Position numbers and translations under genes: made by a program | Shown: positions 23,534 through 31,779 of the stretch, piece by piece | Position numbering within the stretch: position 1 is the stretch's first letter | How the letters are laid out: the number at the start of each line of letters is the position of its first letter | Source of the DNA: a virus | Length of the DNA stretch: 37,582 nt | Virus record (IMG/VR): IMGVR_UViG_3300025147_000439 | Coordinates: 1 to 37,582 of that record | Reading direction: 5' to 3' (one strand) | Notes under the pieces: model-generated | Seen by the model: the letters and a program-made list of their open reading frames with translations, nothing else | Told to the model about the DNA's origin: nothing | Database searches by the model: none

Positions 23534-24612
23534 GACTTCTCCTCTGGCTGGGTGATGTGCGATGGCGTAGGTGTACGCGGACCACGACGAGACCTACGAG
23601 CCCCAGGAGGGTGCGCGGCGGCGTCCAGGACAGGCCCGGGAAGACCAGGCAAGACCAGTCCCGACCCGTCCCGTCCCGAGGGAGCCAGATCCGTGACACC
23701 CCGAATCATTTGATCCGGCATTTGATCTTCTGGAGGGCCGTGTGGCGGGCTTTCGTCCGCCTCTGGTCCTGGTGTGCCCGCCGCGTTCCCCGAAGCGTTC
23801 TCGGGCCGCTGGTGGGCTGCTGCGGCCGCGTTCTCCGTGCCGGGTCGCTGGCTGCGCGTCGCGGTAGCCGGCGGGGTCCGCTGACCTGTGGCCGCGTCCT
23901 CCCCATCGGGTCGCTGGCTCGCAGTCGCGGTGCCCGGCAAGGACCGCTGACCATTGAGATACTCGGCAATCTCTGCGGCCGATGGCCACTTGCCGAGGTG
24001 CTTCTTCACGTAGGCCTTCGCCTTAGCGCCATAGACCGGCTTCGCTGGCGCGGGCATCAGTTCAGCCGTCGGGTCGTTCTGGCACCCGTAGCAGTAGATG
24101 ACGTAATTCTCCGGACGTGTGGGCTGCTCCAAGATGTTGACGTGCTCCCACGTGAGGCCCCCAGGACTCTTGCGGTCGTTCCACGTCACCACACGCCCGC
24201 ATGCGCGGCAGTTGTCCCCGTCACGGAAGATCGCGTAGACCGTGAGACGGAGGTTCTTCGCGTCCTTGCTGCGGATCCGCGTGCGATCGATCTCGTCCTG
24301 CGTGAGTAGGTGCAAGTACTTCTGATCGTTGATCAGCCGGTACCCCGTGCCGTGTGGCTCCCACACCTTCGCCCGGACGAGGTACGCCATGAGCTTCTCG
24401 GCGCGCTGCTTCGTCCCTGCCATCGTGAGCACCATGCTTCGCGTCACCCGGCGGTCGGTGTCCTCGTGCTCCTTGCCGCCGGCCTCAGCAGCGAGGCGCA
24501 CCGAAAACCCGAACACCTCATCGACTGTGCGCTCGTCGGCATCAGGGTCCTCGAGCGGGTCAAGGGTGCGCGGGTCGTAGGCGGCAGTGTCGCCGACGCG
24601 CAAGAAGCTCAC
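23530..24612 (-). CDS. Replication-initiator-like protein with HNH-type zinc domain
   Basis: 360 aa from GTG 24612, which lies 17 bp after the previous stop and has a GAGGG upstream; ATG 24681 would overlap it by about 50 bp. A winged-helix-like region at residues 60-120 (TMAGTKQRAEKLMAYLVRAKVWEPHG) resembles phage replisome organisers. Next is an HNH-like zinc domain (GDNCRACGRVV, GGLTWEHVNILEQPTRPENYVIYCYGCQN). The C-terminal 130 residues are Pro/Ala/Thr-rich with a degenerate repeat (TATASQRPDGEDAATGQR, TATRSQRPGTENAAAAAHQR). Likely acts in replication initiation; inferred from domains and position. Confidence 0.78.
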   Translation of the reverse strand: MSFLRVGDTAAYDPRTLDPLEDPDADERTVDEVFGFSVRLAAEAGGKEHEDTDRRVTRSMVLTMAGTKQRAEKLMAYLVRAKVWEPHGTGYRLINDQKYLHLLTQDEIDRTRIRSKDAKNLRLTVYAIFRDGDNCRACGRVVTWNDRKSPGGLTWEHVNILEQPTRPENYVIYCYGCQNDPTAELMPAPAKPVYGAKAKAYVKKHLGKWPSAAEIAEYLNGQRSLPGTATASQRPDGEDAATGQRTPPATATRSQRPGTENAAAAAHQRPENASGNAAGTPGPEADESPPHGPPEDQMPDQMIRGVTDLAPSGRDGSGLVLPGLPGPVLDAAAHPPGARRSRRGPRTPTPSHITQPEEKS

Positions 24613-24628
24613 GTGTGGTGGTCCCTCT

Positions 24629-24910
24629 CTAGTCGGAGCAGCCGGCGCACTCGCCGGTCTCGGGGTTCTGCGGCTTGCCACACGACGTGCAGAACATGGG
24701 TGGTGCCGGGTGGCACCTCAGGCACGGGCACGGCACCTCGTTGTCATTCGCATCGAACGACACCTGCGTGCAGTTCTGGCACTTCTCCACACGGCACTCA
24801 GGACACATGCGCACCCGTGGCGCGTCGACCGCGAGCATTGCGGCAAGTCGTTCGAACCCTGCTACTGCTTCGGCTGCGGTGAACCCGACGTTGGGGATGG
24901 GTGTGGTCAT
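24629..24910 (-). CDS. Cysteine-rich multi-zinc-ribbon protein
   Basis: 93 aa with about twelve cysteines in CxxC pairs: MCPECRVEKCQNC, PCPCLRCH, FCTSCGKP, CAGC. Resembles DnaJ-type or double zinc-ribbon domains. A helical N-terminus (AAEAVAGFERLAAMLAV) precedes them. ATGA overlap with the upstream gene. Probably binds nucleic acid or protein; function unknown. Confidence 0.75.
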   Translation of the reverse strand: MTTPIPNVGFTAAEAVAGFERLAAMLAVDAPRVRMCPECRVEKCQNCTQVSFDANDNEVPCPCLRCHPAPPMFCTSCGKPQNPETGECAGCSD

Positions 24911-25263
24911 GACGGGTCCTTGGATTCGGTGAGCATCGTCTCGCGCGCAACTGTGGCGACGGCCAGGAGTGCGGCGGTCATGTCGTCCCAGGCGTCTTCG
25001 ATGGTGGCAAGTTTGCGTTCTGCGATCATGTGCTTCGGGATGTCAACCTCTTGGCCGCGAACGGTGGCAGTCATGTCGTGGCTGTAGAGCATCTGCCCCC
25101 ACGTGCCGCCGTCGAACTCGACTGTTACCTCGATGGGCCAGATGAGCACCTCATCGCCGTGTTTTCCTGTGGTGAGCGCGCGGAAACTGCCGCGGATACG
25201 CCCGCCGTCCGTTGAGATGATGCGCTGGAACCGGCTCATGTCGTAAGCGCGAACGTCACCCAT
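24907..25263 (-). CDS. Hypothetical early protein
   Basis: 118 aa from ATG 25263, overlapping the previous stop. Mixed alpha/beta: beta strands in RIRGSFRALTTG and EVLIWPIEVTVEFDGG, and a helix in IEDAWDDMTAALLAVATVARE. No family recognised. Part of the minus-strand early operon. Confidence 0.7.
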   Translation of the reverse strand: MGDVRAYDMSRFQRIISTDGGRIRGSFRALTTGKHGDEVLIWPIEVTVEFDGGTWGQMLYSHDMTATVRGQEVDIPKHMIAERKLATIEDAWDDMTAALLAVATVARETMLTESKDPS

Positions 25264-25942
25264 TGTTCGCACCTCCGTCGTGTGCGCCGGATAGGGCAAC
25301 GCCGAAGGGCCTTGGCCCGCGCAGAAGAGCCGCAATAAGTTCGCCCGTCAACCTCGGGTGTCCGACGCTGGAGTCGAAGCGCTCAAAGTAGTCCGCCCAT
25401 TCCTCCCGTTCAGCCGTGACAGCCTGGGCGGCGGCGGTGAGGACTGTGGCGGGGAAGGGGATCCACGTCAGGTCTACGGCGACGTGCGAGTACTGCTCGT
25501 CTTCTTCTGGCCAGGAGGTGGCGAACATGTCGCCGTCACCGTTGGACCATACGAGCCACAGACGTTCGCGGGCGTCGCTGAGTGCCACTCCTGCCCCGTT
25601 GGCGTTGTCGTAGTACTCCTGTAGCTCTTCAACGCTCGCCACTACCGTGCTCGGTGCGTGGGGGATCGGCGTGTAGGTGACGACGGGGTCGGGGATCGTC
25701 CAAATGGTCTGCGGGACGGGGTTGAAGTCGCCGTCGTCCGGCGCGGGCAACACCACACGTATCGGGCCTGTGATGGTTTCGATGGTCTTGGTGACAGTCG
25801 TCAGGACCCATTCGCTCAGGTTGTGGCGCAGGATCGGGTCGAGTTCCTCCCATGACGGGTGGTCGCCCGGCACGCTTTCGCAGCGTGCTTCATACTCTGC
25901 TCGAGCGACTTGCTCGACGATTCTGGTCAGATCGTGCGCCAT
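25256..25942 (-). CDS. Hypothetical early protein
   Basis: 228 aa, no recognised family. The first 60 residues are helical (RIVEQVARAEYEAR, HNLSEWVLTTVTKTIET). A beta-rich middle contains TIWTIPDPVVTYTPIPH and RLWLVWSNGDGDMF. An acidic W/E-rich stretch (EREEWADYFERFD) comes near the end. Confidence 0.7.
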   Translation of the reverse strand: MAHDLTRIVEQVARAEYEARCESVPGDHPSWEELDPILRHNLSEWVLTTVTKTIETITGPIRVVLPAPDDGDFNPVPQTIWTIPDPVVTYTPIPHAPSTVVASVEELQEYYDNANGAGVALSDARERLWLVWSNGDGDMFATSWPEEDEQYSHVAVDLTWIPFPATVLTAAAQAVTAEREEWADYFERFDSSVGHPRLTGELIAALLRGPRPFGVALSGAHDGGANNG

Positions 25943-25944
25943 GA

Positions 25945-26436
25945 CTACTTCTCCTCGGATGCGCGGTGATGCGCGGTGATGTGAATCGAGACGTTGTTGC
26001 GGTACGACACCTCGACAGGAAAGACTCCCTCTGGTTCGAGTTCTGGTGGGTACAAGAGCAGACGCCCGATGTCAGTGGGCTCGGAAGCGGCAGGATCGTC
26101 CCTGTTTGCCTCCCACCACTCGTCGCGGCGGACGTGCAGCTCCAACGCAGCTAGCAGGTCAAAACACGCCGCGTCTTCCATGCGGGCATCCCAGCCCTGA
26201 CCAATGAGGTTGCAAGGACCGCGCACCCCACGCTTTGGGTCGATGATCGTGTAAGCGACCTCGCCCTTCGGCTTGAACTCCGCCTGACGCGTGAGCACCG
26301 CGAAACGCTCAGACACAGCGCGGGCGGTCCACCACCTGTGGTCACCTGAGAACTTCACCTTGTCGTGCTTCGCGATCCCCATCACTGTGACGGGTACCGC
26401 TGGGGCGGGCACTGCTTCTGTCTCTATGTCGGGCAT
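25945..26436 (-). CDS. Hypothetical early protein
   Basis: 163 aa from ATG 26436, with GGGGAGAAG at suitable spacing; a GTG at 26442 overlaps the previous stop (GTGA) and is an alternative. Contains HDKVKFSGDHRWWTARAVSERFAVLTRQ, a small beta domain reminiscent of proteins that bind DNA or RNA ends, and a helical FDLLAALELHVRRDEWW. No family recognised. Confidence 0.7.
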   Translation of the reverse strand: MPDIETEAVPAPAVPVTVMGIAKHDKVKFSGDHRWWTARAVSERFAVLTRQAEFKPKGEVAYTIIDPKRGVRGPCNLIGQGWDARMEDAACFDLLAALELHVRRDEWWEANRDDPAASEPTDIGRLLLYPPELEPEGVFPVEVSYRNNVSIHITAHHRASEEK

Positions 26437-26438
26437 GG

Positions 26439-27209
26439 TCACTTCTCCCCGTCTTCTCCTGTGGCGGCCGACAGCGGTGTCGTGCGGAGCTGATCGAGGG
26501 TTTCCTCGAGCGCGGTCGGGTCTATGAGGACCTCACGAGCCTTGGAACCTTGGGATGGGCCGACGATGCCCAGGGCTTCGAGTTCATCCATAAGGCGTCC
26601 GGCCTTGGCGAATCCAACGCGTAGCTTGCGTTGCAGCATCGACGTGGATCCGATTTGAGTCGTGATCACGAGTTCTGCGGCGGTGACCCTGTCCTGCCGT
26701 TCCCCTACGGCGTCGGGGTCGCTCTCAGGTATCGCCATGCTTCTCCCGTCTTCGATGTTGGCGTCTTCGTCGACGTCGTCGTCCTCGGGGTCGGCGGTGT
26801 GGCCCATGGTGACGGTGATGCCTTCCTCTGCGAGGTCGACGAGCGTTCCCATGAGACCGCTGGCGGACTCTCCCGTGCGGTGGTCGACCGCTCCGTCTGC
26901 GAAAGCCTCGTTCACGTCCTTGCGGACGAACACGGGGAGGGTCTGGTGCTTGGTGCGTCCCTCGAGGGCGGCCATGAGGAGGCGCTCAGCCATAGCAGCG
27001 TCGTGCGGTCGCACCAGTTCGATGCGGTCGATCGCCATGACGGGCTCGACGGAGTGTTCGGCGCGGTTGTCGATCAGTTTCGAGGTCGACAGGACCACGA
27101 TCGCGATACGGCGCTCGTCCGGGTGGCGCACGACGTCGGCGGCGTGCGGGGCGAGCCCGTTGCGGAAGTACTCGTCATCTGCCTTGGGCAGGGATGCTGA
27201 CAGTTTCAC
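26439..27209 (-). CDS. FtsK gamma (winged-helix) domain protein
   Basis: 256 aa from GTG 27209 (AGGAG upstream). Residues 172-231 match the FtsK gamma domain: [57 protein letters not shown]. In cellular FtsK/SpoIIIE this domain reads the polar KOPS/SRS octamers and activates XerD. The motor (Walker A/B) is absent. The N-terminal 135 residues ([45 protein letters not shown]) form an unrecognised domain, followed by an acidic linker ([13 protein letters not shown]). May bind phage DNA in replication or recombination; role unknown. Confidence 0.85.
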   Translation of the reverse strand: MKLSASLPKADDEYFRNGLAPHAADVVRHPDERRIAIVVLSTSKLIDNRAEHSVEPVMAIDRIELVRPHDAAMAERLLMAALEGRTKHQTLPVFVRKDVNEAFADGAVDHRTGESASGLMGTLVDLAEEGITVTMGHTADPEDDDVDEDANIEDGRSMAIPESDPDAVGERQDRVTAAELVITTQIGSTSMLQRKLRVGFAKAGRLMDELEALGIVGPSQGSKAREVLIDPTALEETLDQLRTTPLSAATGEDGEK

Positions 27210-27219
27210 GGTTGTTCTC

Positions 27220-27495
27220 CTAGTTCCAGTCGTCGACGTGCTCGACGGTGTTGTCGGGGTTGAGGTAGTAGATGCGTGTGCCAACACGGGTGCCGGCTTT
27301 GACCACGTCGACGCCACGTTGCAGTTCGCGCACACCATCACGGGCCTGCACGATCGGAGCGGAGCGGATGAACGCCTTCTTGCCCACGGAGTGCTCCACA
27401 CGGATCCGGTTCGTGAGTTGACGGCGCGACGCCTGCGCCCACTTCGCAAACGTCGGCGTGCAACTCATCACGGCGGTCAACTGTGCGGGCGTCAT
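27220..27495 (-). CDS. Hypothetical early protein
   Basis: 91 aa. Helical, basic N-terminal half ([19 protein letters not shown]) and a beta C-terminus ([19 protein letters not shown]). No family recognised. It ends 10 bp before the FtsK-gamma gene and probably belongs to the same unit. Confidence 0.68.
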   Translation of the reverse strand: MTPAQLTAVMSCTPTFAKWAQASRRQLTNRIRVEHSVGKKAFIRSAPIVQARDGVRELQRGVDVVKAGTRVGTRIYYLNPDNTVEHVDDWN

Positions 27496-27509
27496 GACAC
27501 TGCCTCCGC

Positions 27510-27515
27510 TACGGT
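27510..27515 (+). promoter_or_regulatory. Candidate -10 element of a leaderless gene
   Basis: TACGGT fits the actinobacterial TANNNT -10 pattern and ends 6 nt before ATG 27522, so the start site would fall on or next to the ATG. No -35 match is seen and no Shine-Dalgarno is available. Confidence 0.35.
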
Positions 27516-27521
27516 GGCGCT

Positions 27522-27803
27522 ATGAGTGAAGAACCCATTGCGTTGCCGCTGATCAAGGGCAGAGTCGTCCGACGCGAGGTCACGCTGAGGCGCGGCGTCG
27601 TGAAGATCGTCATCACCAACGAGGCACCGGGGTATTGGGAGATCAACGGGCAAGACGCGGGTCGATCTGTCTTCTTCCGAATTGGGGCGCTGGTGCTCAA
27701 AGACGGTGTCTACACGATTGAGCCAGTCGATGTTCTTCATCGTGGCCAACGTGATGTACCTGATGGCGACTGGTTCAAGATTGTGCTCGAACTCATCGAG
27801 TAG
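27522..27803 (+). CDS. Reverse-oriented small protein, moron-like
   Basis: 93 aa opposing the early operon, filling the 313-bp gap between two minus-strand genes. Codon use on this strand is clearly coding-like. The protein is beta-rich (GRVVRREVTLRRGVVKIVITN, GYWEINGQD, SVFFRIGALVLKDGVYTIE) and ends in WFKIVLELIE, without membrane segment or signal peptide. A TACGGT -10-like element ends 6 nt before the ATG. Possibly a lysogenically expressed gene; no family recognised. Confidence 0.65.
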   Translation: MSEEPIALPLIKGRVVRREVTLRRGVVKIVITNEAPGYWEINGQDAGRSVFFRIGALVLKDGVYTIEPVDVLHRGQRDVPDGDWFKIVLELIE

Positions 27804-27808
27804 CCCCT

Positions 27809-28282
27809 TCACGATTCGACCTCCATGCGCTGGATCGTGGTGCGGCCCGTGATGCGGTACGCCATGGTCTGCACCACGTGCTGTGGCAAGGGTTCGGGGT
27901 AGCGGTTGATCGTCGCCTTGCGGATCACCTGAACTCGGCCGTCGTCATGCACCCACCACAAACCGGCGCCTGACACTGGTGGGTGCTCGATGAGTCCCGC
28001 AGGCACCACATAGATGAAGCGGTGCGTCACGCGACGCCAGGGGTCGACCTTGTGCCATGTCTCGCGGGCGGCGTCCGCGCGGGAGATCTTGATCTCGAAC
28101 GCGGTGCGCTGCAGCGAGTCGAACATGAGCGCGTCAATGCGACGAGACGTCGACACGTGCTCCTCACGAGGACGACCCTCGTTGTAGGACGCGGCGAAGT
28201 GATCGCCGATGGTGATCTCTGGCACAAACGCCGAACCCGAGTGATACGCCACGACAGCCGCCAACACCTCCGCCGCCTTCAC
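27809..28282 (-). CDS. PD-(D/E)XK nuclease-like (MmcB-type) protein
   Basis: 157 aa from GTG 28282, overlapping the upstream stop as GTGA. The core RRIDALMFDSLQRTAFEIKI provides Asp and the Glu-x-Lys of the PD-(D/E)XK fold, followed by DPWRRVTHRFIYVVPAGLI. The order resembles MmcB-like putative repair nucleases. Probably a DNA-processing enzyme; substrate unknown. Confidence 0.7.
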   Translation of the reverse strand: MKAAEVLAAVVAYHSGSAFVPEITIGDHFAASYNEGRPREEHVSTSRRIDALMFDSLQRTAFEIKISRADAARETWHKVDPWRRVTHRFIYVVPAGLIEHPPVSGAGLWWVHDDGRVQVIRKATINRYPEPLPQHVVQTMAYRITGRTTIQRMEVES

Positions 28283-28746
28283 GCGACAGCCCCTGTCGGT
28301 GCGGTGAGCACGTTGAAGTAGCGGTCCCACAACAGGCCCGCATCCTCGACGTCGAGCACCTGCCATGCGTCCTGCCGGCGCCCCCGGATGTCCGACGCGT
28401 CCAACGGCTTCGTCAGGCGCTCTACCCGCTCGAGTGGCACCAAGGTGGCGTACCTTGCCGCGGCGAGACGCTCCGCCCACGCCAAATCGATCGACGTCGC
28501 CCACTGCGCGCCACATGCCGCCTGACCCGCCCACACTGCGCGAGGCCCATCCGTGTACAACGGTGTGCCCGCATAGGCCACACCACGCACCGGCCCACCC
28601 GACTCCTTCAACCACAGACGGTCACCCGCAGCCACACCCCCCCACGGGGCCCGACGGTCACGGGCCGCACGGAACTCGACGGGCTTCACCCCAGCGAGGA
28701 CGCGCGTCAGCCACTTCTTCCGAAGGATCACGAGGTGGTCAGTCAT
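28279..28746 (-). CDS. ASCH-like domain protein
   Basis: 155 aa from ATG 28746 (ATGA overlap). N-terminus LVILRKKWLTRVLAGVKPVEFRA, then GVAAGDRLWLKES, resembles ASCH domains (PUA-like beta barrels that bind RNA or modified bases), where an early basic helix is followed by 'G-D-x-V-x-L'. The second half is helical (IDLAWAERLAAARYATLVPL). Could act with the cytosine methyltransferase or on RNA; function inferred only. Confidence 0.62.
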   Translation of the reverse strand: MTDHLVILRKKWLTRVLAGVKPVEFRAARDRRAPWGGVAAGDRLWLKESGGPVRGVAYAGTPLYTDGPRAVWAGQAACGAQWATSIDLAWAERLAAARYATLVPLERVERLTKPLDASDIRGRRQDAWQVLDVEDAGLLWDRYFNVLTAPTGAVA

Positions 28747-29159
28747 GACGTCACCTCGTTCTGCACGTACTGGCCGCCCTCGATCGGGTGGGTCGTGACA
28801 TGCCACACACGCTTCTCGGCCGGGCACGGGTACACCCAGGCGTCCTTCGGCATCACGCGGGCGTCACGCATCGCGTCGGCCTGCTTGAGGTAGCGCTTCT
28901 TGAGTCGCCCGCCTGACGCATGGCAGATGCAGATCCCGCCGTGGAACCCCGTCCCCGCGAACGGGTCAGGTGCGGGCTCTGGCTTGCGGCGGCGCAACGT
29001 GATCACCTTCGTACCAGTGCGGGGCGACTCCTGCACGGAGTGCACGTAGAGCGGTTCTGTCACCAGCACCACCTCGTTACCCGGGGGCACACGCCTGTCG
29101 CCCAACAGTTCACCGGTCGCGTCGTTCGTCACCACGACGCGTAACGTCAGGTCGCCCAT
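28743..29159 (-). CDS. Hypothetical early protein
   Basis: 138 aa from ATG 29159, sharing one base with the previous stop (TGATG). Beta-rich N-terminal half (LTLRVVVTNDATGELLG), a GICICHASGG turn, then a basic helix RLKKRYLKQADAMRDARV and PCPAEKRVWHVTTH. Cys and His spacing could bind zinc. No family recognised. Confidence 0.68.
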   Translation of the reverse strand: MGDLTLRVVVTNDATGELLGDRRVPPGNEVVLVTEPLYVHSVQESPRTGTKVITLRRRKPEPAPDPFAGTGFHGGICICHASGGRLKKRYLKQADAMRDARVMPKDAWVYPCPAEKRVWHVTTHPIEGGQYVQNEVTS

Positions 29160-29428
29160 CACTGCACCGCCGTGTGGTAGACGACGACACCGAGCACAAA
29201 CACGCATGCCGCGATGAACGCGAGATTCGCCCACCGCTGCGCCCGCGTGATCGGCGCCACCGGCACCTCGTGGATCGCCGTGATCACGTTGTCTGCCCAC
29301 GGGCGCGCATGGTGCACGACCTGCGTCGGCACCGCGACAACTGCGGCCAAGGCCTCTACGGCCTCCTCACGGTCATCCGCGAGCCCGTACACGTCGATCC
29401 TGTGCGTCGGCTTCAATGGCTCAGCCAC
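29159..29428 (-). CDS. Small C-terminally anchored membrane protein
   Basis: 89 aa. The last 22 residues are a membrane segment (LAFIAACVFVLGVVVYH) after a cytosolic acidic/helical part (DREEAVEALAAVVAVPTQVV). Tail-anchored layout. Function unknown. Confidence 0.68.
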   Translation of the reverse strand: MAEPLKPTHRIDVYGLADDREEAVEALAAVVAVPTQVVHHARPWADNVITAIHEVPVAPITRAQRWANLAFIAACVFVLGVVVYHTAVQ

Positions 29429-29648
29429 GGTCTACCTCCACAAGGTCGTACTGCTTGCGCAGCGTCGAGGGTGTGACCACGCGCACATCACCGGTAGAGC
29501 TGAGGTGCACCATGCCTGCACGCCGGTCGATCTTCACGACCTTGTAGACCGCGTGGTTCGAGCGGGCTTGCCACTTCTGGCCAGGCATGATCGCGCGAGC
29601 CGCGAGCGCTTCCGCGATGTCGGGCGACTCGGTCGCCACATCGGTCAT
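29421..29648 (-). CDS. Hypothetical early protein
   Basis: 75 aa from ATG 29648, sharing one base with the previous stop; a GTG three bases upstream is an alternative. A short helix (IAEALAARAIM) leads into a small SH3-like beta domain (GQKWQARSNHAVYKVVKIDR, GMVHLSSTGDVRVVT). No family recognised. Confidence 0.66.
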   Translation of the reverse strand: MTDVATESPDIAEALAARAIMPGQKWQARSNHAVYKVVKIDRRAGMVHLSSTGDVRVVTPSTLRKQYDLVEVDRG

Positions 29649-30118
29649 CACTGGGCACCCTCGATCTGTAGCAGCGCCGCCGGCGACCCGGATTCATACT
29701 GTGCGGCGATGCTCGATGCGGTGACCTCGTACACGGTGCGCCCACCTGGCAGCAAGATGTGGGGTAGGAACTCCTGCTCGAACGTGACGATGCCCGAAGC
29801 GACAGCCTCCAGCTTCGCCTTGACGATGAGCGCGAGGGCGCGCCAGCGTTGGCGGACGGCCTGTTCGTATGCGGCGGCGGCCTGGTCTGCGGAGCGCGCA
29901 GTGCCACGTGTGGGTGTGTGGGTGAACTCGTAGGCGTCACGAGCAGGGAGTGGCACCGTAAAGCGGATCGCTCGGCCCTCGGCTGTGAACTCGATTACAG
30001 CGAAGTCGCGTCGGGTGCGGTATCCGAACTCATCGGCGCCGTACCGAAGAAGGATCTTCTCGATCTCGACCCTCGAGCGATCCGATGGCACTGACGTGTC
30101 TGCTGCATAGGCACTCAT
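29648..30118 (-). CDS. Hypothetical early protein
   Basis: 156 aa from ATG 30118, preceded by AGGAGG. Conserved-looking core: VEIEKILLRYGADEFGYRTR, FAVIEFTAEGRAIRFTVPLP, then a helical QAAAAYEQAVRQRWRALALIVKAKLEAVASGI. This arrangement is known from uncharacterised phage proteins lying beside RusA. Function unknown. Confidence 0.72.
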   Translation of the reverse strand: MSAYAADTSVPSDRSRVEIEKILLRYGADEFGYRTRRDFAVIEFTAEGRAIRFTVPLPARDAYEFTHTPTRGTARSADQAAAAYEQAVRQRWRALALIVKAKLEAVASGIVTFEQEFLPHILLPGGRTVYEVTASSIAAQYESGSPAALLQIEGAQ

Positions 30119-30122
30119 CAGT

Positions 30123-30497
30123 TCAGGCCTCCTCTTCCTTGTGCTCAGGGGCGGGTGCAATACGGAAGGACGGCATCTCTCGGTCTCCGACTTTCACGAA
30201 CTCGGGGCCTCGGAATAATCCGAATGCGGCCCAGTCGCATCCGCGCCCGGCGTACTTCTCGTCGCGGCTGGGCGCTCCGAGGATTCGACCGATGCAGATC
30301 TGGCCGATGTGGTCAGAGGCCAACGGGCGCGACGCGATGGGGTGCTCGGCGAGCGCGGCCTTGAAGTCCGCGACGGTTGCGATATCGCCGCACGAGGGGC
30401 AAATGAACGCCCAATCCATGGGGTCTGGCCCAAAGCGCTTCTGCAGCTCGGCTACCAGTTCGTCTTGGGTCCTGACGACAGACTTGTCGCTAGCCAT
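30123..30497 (-). CDS. VVA0879-like protein
   Basis: 124 aa. The FICPSCGDIATVADFKAAL segment with a Cys-x2-Cys and the later YAGRGCDWAAFGLFRGPEFV match the VVA0879 family, which is common in actinophage early regions and uncharacterised. Probably zinc-binding. It lies between RusA and the gene at 29648. Confidence 0.78.
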   Translation of the reverse strand: MASDKSVVRTQDELVAELQKRFGPDPMDWAFICPSCGDIATVADFKAALAEHPIASRPLASDHIGQICIGRILGAPSRDEKYAGRGCDWAAFGLFRGPEFVKVGDREMPSFRIAPAPEHKEEEA

Positions 30498-30499
30498 GG

Positions 30500-30958
30500 T
30501 CAGCCCTCCTCATTCTCATACGTGTCGACTTCGATCACGGTGTACGGACGGGTGGGGTCGTCGGCCCATGCTTTGAAGCACGCATGCCCGACCACTTGGG
30601 CGTCGTCCTTGATCGCACCACCGTCGACGAGTGCGTCGAACACGTTGCGGGCGATCTTGTCCGTGTCCCCGGTGCGCATCGCGGTAGGGAACGGGTCACG
30701 GTTCGACTTCGGTTGCGGGAGGAACGCGAGGATCGACACAAGCACCGGGCCCTCATACGGGCGGGCGCTGCGGATCTTCTTCCGCACCTCCCATGCGACC
30801 TCGGCACGCCACTCCTTCGAGCCCGCCGTGGACTCCGTGAGGCGTGCATGCCCCACACCCAAGCTCTGCCCGCCCACTATGACGCGGCGCTGTTTCGCGA
30901 CCATCGACCCCTTGGTGCGGGCCCGGCCCTCCACCAACACGCGCACAAGAATCCTCAT
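30500..30958 (-). CDS. rusA: RusA-family Holliday junction resolvase
   Basis: 152 aa. Resolves four-way DNA junctions formed during phage recombination or replication. The RusA signature is present: RTGDTDKIARNVFDALV (Asp98, Asp100, Asn105 and Asp108) and GAIKDDAQV (Asp118-Asp119), which supply the acidic metal site. ATGA overlap with the gene upstream. Confidence 0.9.
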   Translation of the reverse strand: MRILVRVLVEGRARTKGSMVAKQRRVIVGGQSLGVGHARLTESTAGSKEWRAEVAWEVRKKIRSARPYEGPVLVSILAFLPQPKSNRDPFPTAMRTGDTDKIARNVFDALVDGGAIKDDAQVVGHACFKAWADDPTRPYTVIEVDTYENEEG

Positions 30959-31779
30959 GCCGCCACCCCGCTCTTCATAGAGCCGGCGTTCAGGCCATAC
31001 CGGGTCACACGCTGCGTCACCGCGTCGTGCCTCATGCGGAGAAGATCGGCGATCTCGCGATATTTCAACCCGCTCCGGATACCCAACGCGATCGCGGCAT
31101 TCACCTCAGATGATGAGAGAGGCGCCCAGCCTTCCCCGGCGATGACACGCTCCACGGCGATCACGTCCATGATGTCTGCACCACCACTCACAAGACGAGG
31201 GTCTTCGTTCGGGTCATCGAGGTCATCCCACGCGATCGGAGGCAAAAAGCCGCGCGTCCTCGCCATCGTCGACGTCTTCGCAGACAACCCAGGAACCGTG
31301 TTGAGCTCGTCGAACGCCGCGGCCATCGCACGATGGCGCGCCGCTGAGACCCGCTCACCCGGCTTCAACATCGAGCACCACGCATGGTTTCCCGTTCCCT
31401 GCACCGCGGCCGCCTCAATCACCGCCTGCGTGTGCCCCAACCACTGCAGCGCCTGGTAACGGCGAACCGCCGCGAACGAGGGAACCTGCGACGGGCCTGC
31501 CGCACGCTCGAACGTGAGTTGCGGAGTCAACGCGAGGAACCGGCGCGCGTGGCGCAGATACGTCCCCGGCCTTGTGTCCGAATCAAGGAACGACGTGCTC
31601 TTCGCTCGGAGCCCCGCCGCCGACGTGATCGCCCACCTCGAGAACCCCAACTCGTGAAGCCCCCGCACGTGGCCCAGCACCTCATCGCTCGGCACGCACC
31701 CACGTGGCAGCCCGTGCAACTCGTCCAACATCCGTTCACGGCGCCAACGCTTGAGGCGCTGCGAGGTTTCCTCCGTCAT
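30955..31779 (-). CDS. Helix-turn-helix protein of unknown function
   Basis: 274 aa, basic N-terminus (RLKRWRRERMLDELHGLPR). An internal region (GLHELGFSRWAITSAAGLRAKST) and the C-terminus (SGLKYREIADLLRMRHDAVTQRVTRYGL) each look like an HTH. Such proteins are common in the early region of actinophages and may regulate transcription or act in replication. Overlaps the methyltransferase gene by 4 bp. Confidence 0.75.
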   Translation of the reverse strand: MTEETSQRLKRWRRERMLDELHGLPRGCVPSDEVLGHVRGLHELGFSRWAITSAAGLRAKSTSFLDSDTRPGTYLRHARRFLALTPQLTFERAAGPSQVPSFAAVRRYQALQWLGHTQAVIEAAAVQGTGNHAWCSMLKPGERVSAARHRAMAAAFDELNTVPGLSAKTSTMARTRGFLPPIAWDDLDDPNEDPRLVSGGADIMDVIAVERVIAGEGWAPLSSSEVNAAIALGIRSGLKYREIADLLRMRHDAVTQRVTRYGLNAGSMKSGVAA

